Shown here piece after piece: positions 42,369 through 44,266 of a stretch of 44,266 nucleotides of DNA. The notes beneath the pieces are model-generated. The model was given only the letters and a program-made list of their open reading frames with translations. It made no database searches and was not told the DNA's origin. Location of the stretch: NCBI RefSeq assembly GCF_945890115.1, contig NZ_CAMDCK010000020.1, forward strand, positions 1 through 44,266. The letters run 5' to 3'. This DNA is from Sphingorhabdus sp. EL138 (GTDB lineage Bacteria; Pseudomonadota; Alphaproteobacteria; Sphingomonadales; Sphingomonadaceae). Position 1 is the stretch's first letter; every line of letters starts with the position of its first letter. Both the position numbers and the translations under genes were made by a program.

Positions 42369-43162
42369 GTGGAGCATTAGAGGGCAAAGTCGCCATCATC
42401 ACGGGCGCGGGTTCCGGCATTGGCCGCGCATCCGCCATCCGTTTCGCAGCCGAGGGTGCGAAGGTCGTTTTGGGCGATATGGCGGCCTCCGTCCACGACA
42501 CCTCTGCGATGATCGGCGATGCCGCCACCGCCGTGCAAATGGACGCAGGCGATGAGGCGGATGTCACAGCTTTGGTCGCCAAGGCCATCGCGCTCCACGG
42601 CCATCTCGACATCGCCTTTGCCAATGCAGGCATTTCCGGGGGCATGGAGGGGATTTTCGACAATACGGTCGAAAATTTCACCAGCGTTCTGCGCGTCAAC
42701 CTGATTGGCCCGTGGCTGATGGTTAAACATGCCGGAAAGGTCATGGCCGATGCAGGCAATGGCGGGTCGATCATCTTGACAGCAAGCGTCGCGGGCATTC
42801 GTTCGGGCGCAGGCGGGCCACCTTATTCGGCGTCAAAGGCCGGCGTTATCAATTTGGCGCAGGTCAGCGCGCAGCAATTGTCAGGCACCAATGTACGCTG
42901 CAACGCGATTTGCCCGGGTCTCACCGAAACCGGCATGACGAAGCCGACTTTCGATTATGCCCGCGAAAAGGGCGTGACCGAAAAAATCGGCCGCCTAAAC
43001 CCATTGCGCCGAGGTGCGCAGCCAGAGGAGCTCGCTAATGTTGCCTTGTTCCTTGCCAGCGACCAAGCCTCTTATGTCAACGGCCAAGCCATTGCCGTGG
43101 ACGGCGGGCTTTCCAGCTCGCACCCCGTTACCCGCCAATTGACAGGACAAACCGCCGTATGA
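42365..43162 (+). CDS. Short-chain dehydrogenase/reductase
   Basis: A 265-residue classical [11 protein letters not shown] is near 14, A-N-A-G-I-S near 88, and Y-S-A-S-K-A-G near 156. The C-terminal [11 protein letters not shown] is standard. It differs clearly from the preceding SDR, so the two are not a tandem duplicate. It overlaps both neighbours by four bases (ATGA), so it is translated in line with the SDR before and the hydrolase after. The substrate is unknown. Confidence 0.92.
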   Translation: MSGALEGKVAIITGAGSGIGRASAIRFAAEGAKVVLGDMAASVHDTSAMIGDAATAVQMDAGDEADVTALVAKAIALHGHLDIAFANAGISGGMEGIFDNTVENFTSVLRVNLIGPWLMVKHAGKVMADAGNGGSIILTASVAGIRSGAGGPPYSASKAGVINLAQVSAQQLSGTNVRCNAICPGLTETGMTKPTFDYAREKGVTEKIGRLNPLRRGAQPEELANVALFLASDQASYVNGQAIAVDGGLSSSHPVTRQLTGQTAV

Positions 43163-44266
43163 ACGCCGAAGATTTAGGTTTCGTGCCCGACCGCCTCGCG
43201 CGGATTCCCGCATTTATTCAGGCCAATTATCTCGACAATGGCAAATTGCCTTTTGCGTCCGTGCTGGTTGGGCGCGGTGACGATATCGCGTTGCAATGGA
43301 GCTCGGGCGTGGCCGAAGATGCCATTTTCCGCATCGCATCGATGACCAAGCCAATCACTTCGGTCGCGTTCATGCAGTTGGTGGAACAGGGCAAGGTCGC
43401 GCTGACCGATCCGGTCATCAAATATATCCCCGAATTTGCAAAATTGGGCGTGTTTGTGGGCGGTGGCGGCAATGTGCCATTTATGACGCGCGCGCCATCC
43501 ACGCTCATGCGGGTGGTTGACTTGCTGCGGCATACGGCCGGATTCACCTATAGCTTTCAGGAACAAGGCAATGTCGACGCGGCCTATCGCAAGACCGATG
43601 TTGAAAGCTGGACCAAAAACACATCGCAAAGCGTGATTGATACACTTGCGCAAATCCCGCTGGAATTCGACCCCGGCACGCAGTGGAATTATTCGGTTGC
43701 CACCGACATCGTCGGCATATTGGTTGAACGGATCAGCGGGCTATCCCTGCCTGAATATTTCCAAACGCATATTTTTGCGCCTTTGGGCATGACCGATACA
43801 TTTTTTCAAGTGCCCGCCGATAAGGCAGCGCGTATCCCCGAAGGCTTTGGCTTTGACCCCGAAGCGAAAATGAAGCTGATCGACAAAGCGGGAGCCGAAA
43901 GCATGTGGGCCAAAGGCTGGTCATTTAACTCCGGCGGTGGGGGCCTAGCGTCGAGCGTTGCGGATTATCATCGGTTCTGCCGGATGCTGCTGAACGGGGG
44001 TGCGCTTGACGGCGTACAAATCTTGAGCCCCAAGACAATAGAATTGATGACCGCCAATCATATTCCCGGCGGTCAAGACCTGACGCAAATGTCGAAATCC
44101 TTGTTCAGTGAGGCCGAAATGGCCGGCATTGGCTTTGGTCTTGGCTTTGCCACAACCATCGACAGCGCCGCGACACTTGCGCCTTGTTCCAACGGCGATT
44201 TTTATTGGGGTGGCATGTATTCCACCGCCTTTTTCGTCGACCCGGTTGAGGACATCATCATGATTT
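43159..44266 (+). CDS. Serine hydrolase, beta-lactamase/esterase (class C) family, cut by window edge
   Basis: About 369 residues are visible; the C-terminus is missing. The S-x-x-K nucleophile motif is I-A-S-M-T-K-P (near 61), the Y-x-x motif is N-Y-S-V-A-T-D near 178, and a [12 protein letters not shown] segment near 258 is family-typical. There is no signal peptide, so it is probably cytoplasmic and an esterase or lactonase rather than an antibiotic-degrading enzyme. It overlaps the SDR by ATGA. Within this operon it might open a lactone or ester to give the hydroxy acid; that is inference. Confidence 0.88.
   Translation, partial: MNAEDLGFVPDRLARIPAFIQANYLDNGKLPFASVLVGRGDDIALQWSSGVAEDAIFRIASMTKPITSVAFMQLVEQGKVALTDPVIKYIPEFAKLGVFVGGGGNVPFMTRAPSTLMRVVDLLRHTAGFTYSFQEQGNVDAAYRKTDVESWTKNTSQSVIDTLAQIPLEFDPGTQWNYSVATDIVGILVERISGLSLPEYFQTHIFAPLGMTDTFFQVPADKAARIPEGFGFDPEAKMKLIDKAGAESMWAKGWSFNSGGGGLASSVADYHRFCRMLLNGGALDGVQILSPKTIELMTANHIPGGQDLTQMSKSLFSEAEMAGIGFGLGFATTIDSAATLAPCSNGDFYWGGMYSTAFFVDPVEDIIMI

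Noticed and set aside
43159-44266. Serine hydrolase as an antibiotic-resistance beta-lactamase
   Set aside because: No signal peptide, and it is coupled to catabolic genes; the family is mainly esterases and peptidases.

Overview
The window reads as a chromosomal segment of an alphaproteobacterium, most likely a sphingomonad (Sphingorhabdus or Sphingopyxis type). This is inferred from protein flavour (Coq4, bactofilin beside an M23 peptidase, GlnE, paired acyl-CoA dehydrogenases) and from dense short palindromic intergenic repeats; no marker gene was compared. I see no rRNA, tRNA, CRISPR array, transposase or prophage gene.

Left part (1-11 kb): nadD (cut by the window edge) and proA run leftward. 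An M23 peptidase and an overlapping bactofilin run rightward. A repeat-rich gap follows, then a nitrogen unit, glnK-amtB, on the minus strand behind a near-perfect sigma-54 promoter. Immediately downstream of amtB is a three-hairpin element ending in a strong terminator, with CU-rich (anti-Shine-Dalgarno-like) loops; I propose it as an sRNA. An EEP-family phosphatase/nuclease, a PPOX-family protein, tldD and tgt follow.

Middle (11-32 kb): mostly housekeeping genes. These are glnE, bcp, a second M23 peptidase, an ErpA/IscA protein, xthA, a small membrane protein with a TetR regulator, guaA, a Phd/VapC-type toxin-antitoxin pair with DUF2805 one base behind it, an ArsC/YffB-like protein, DUF427, a lipoprotein GlpQ-like phosphodiesterase, panB, the yfgM-bamB-der unit, bfd-bfr, a DUF418 membrane protein, coq4 and purL.

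Right part (32-44 kb): an 800-base gap without a convincing gene holds hairpins and a second CU-rich element. It is followed by a lipid/acid catabolism region. On the minus strand are an SDR and two acyl-CoA dehydrogenases that look like the two halves of a heteromeric enzyme. On the plus strand are a GPH-type transporter behind a 14-codon leader ORF, then an ACAD10/11-type acyl-CoA dehydrogenase, a zinc alcohol dehydrogenase and an ACAD11-type kinase, all overlapping by 4 bases, then two SDRs and a serine hydrolase. In animals this kinase and dehydrogenase are one polypeptide (ACAD10/ACAD11), and in Pseudomonas the Lva system uses the same pair to break down 4-hydroxyacyl-CoA through a phosphorylated intermediate. 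The operon is the best candidate here for an undescribed pathway variant.

Most coordinates rest on start codons I chose from Shine-Dalgarno spacing and family N-termini. All functions are by recognition of sequence motifs, not by a database search.
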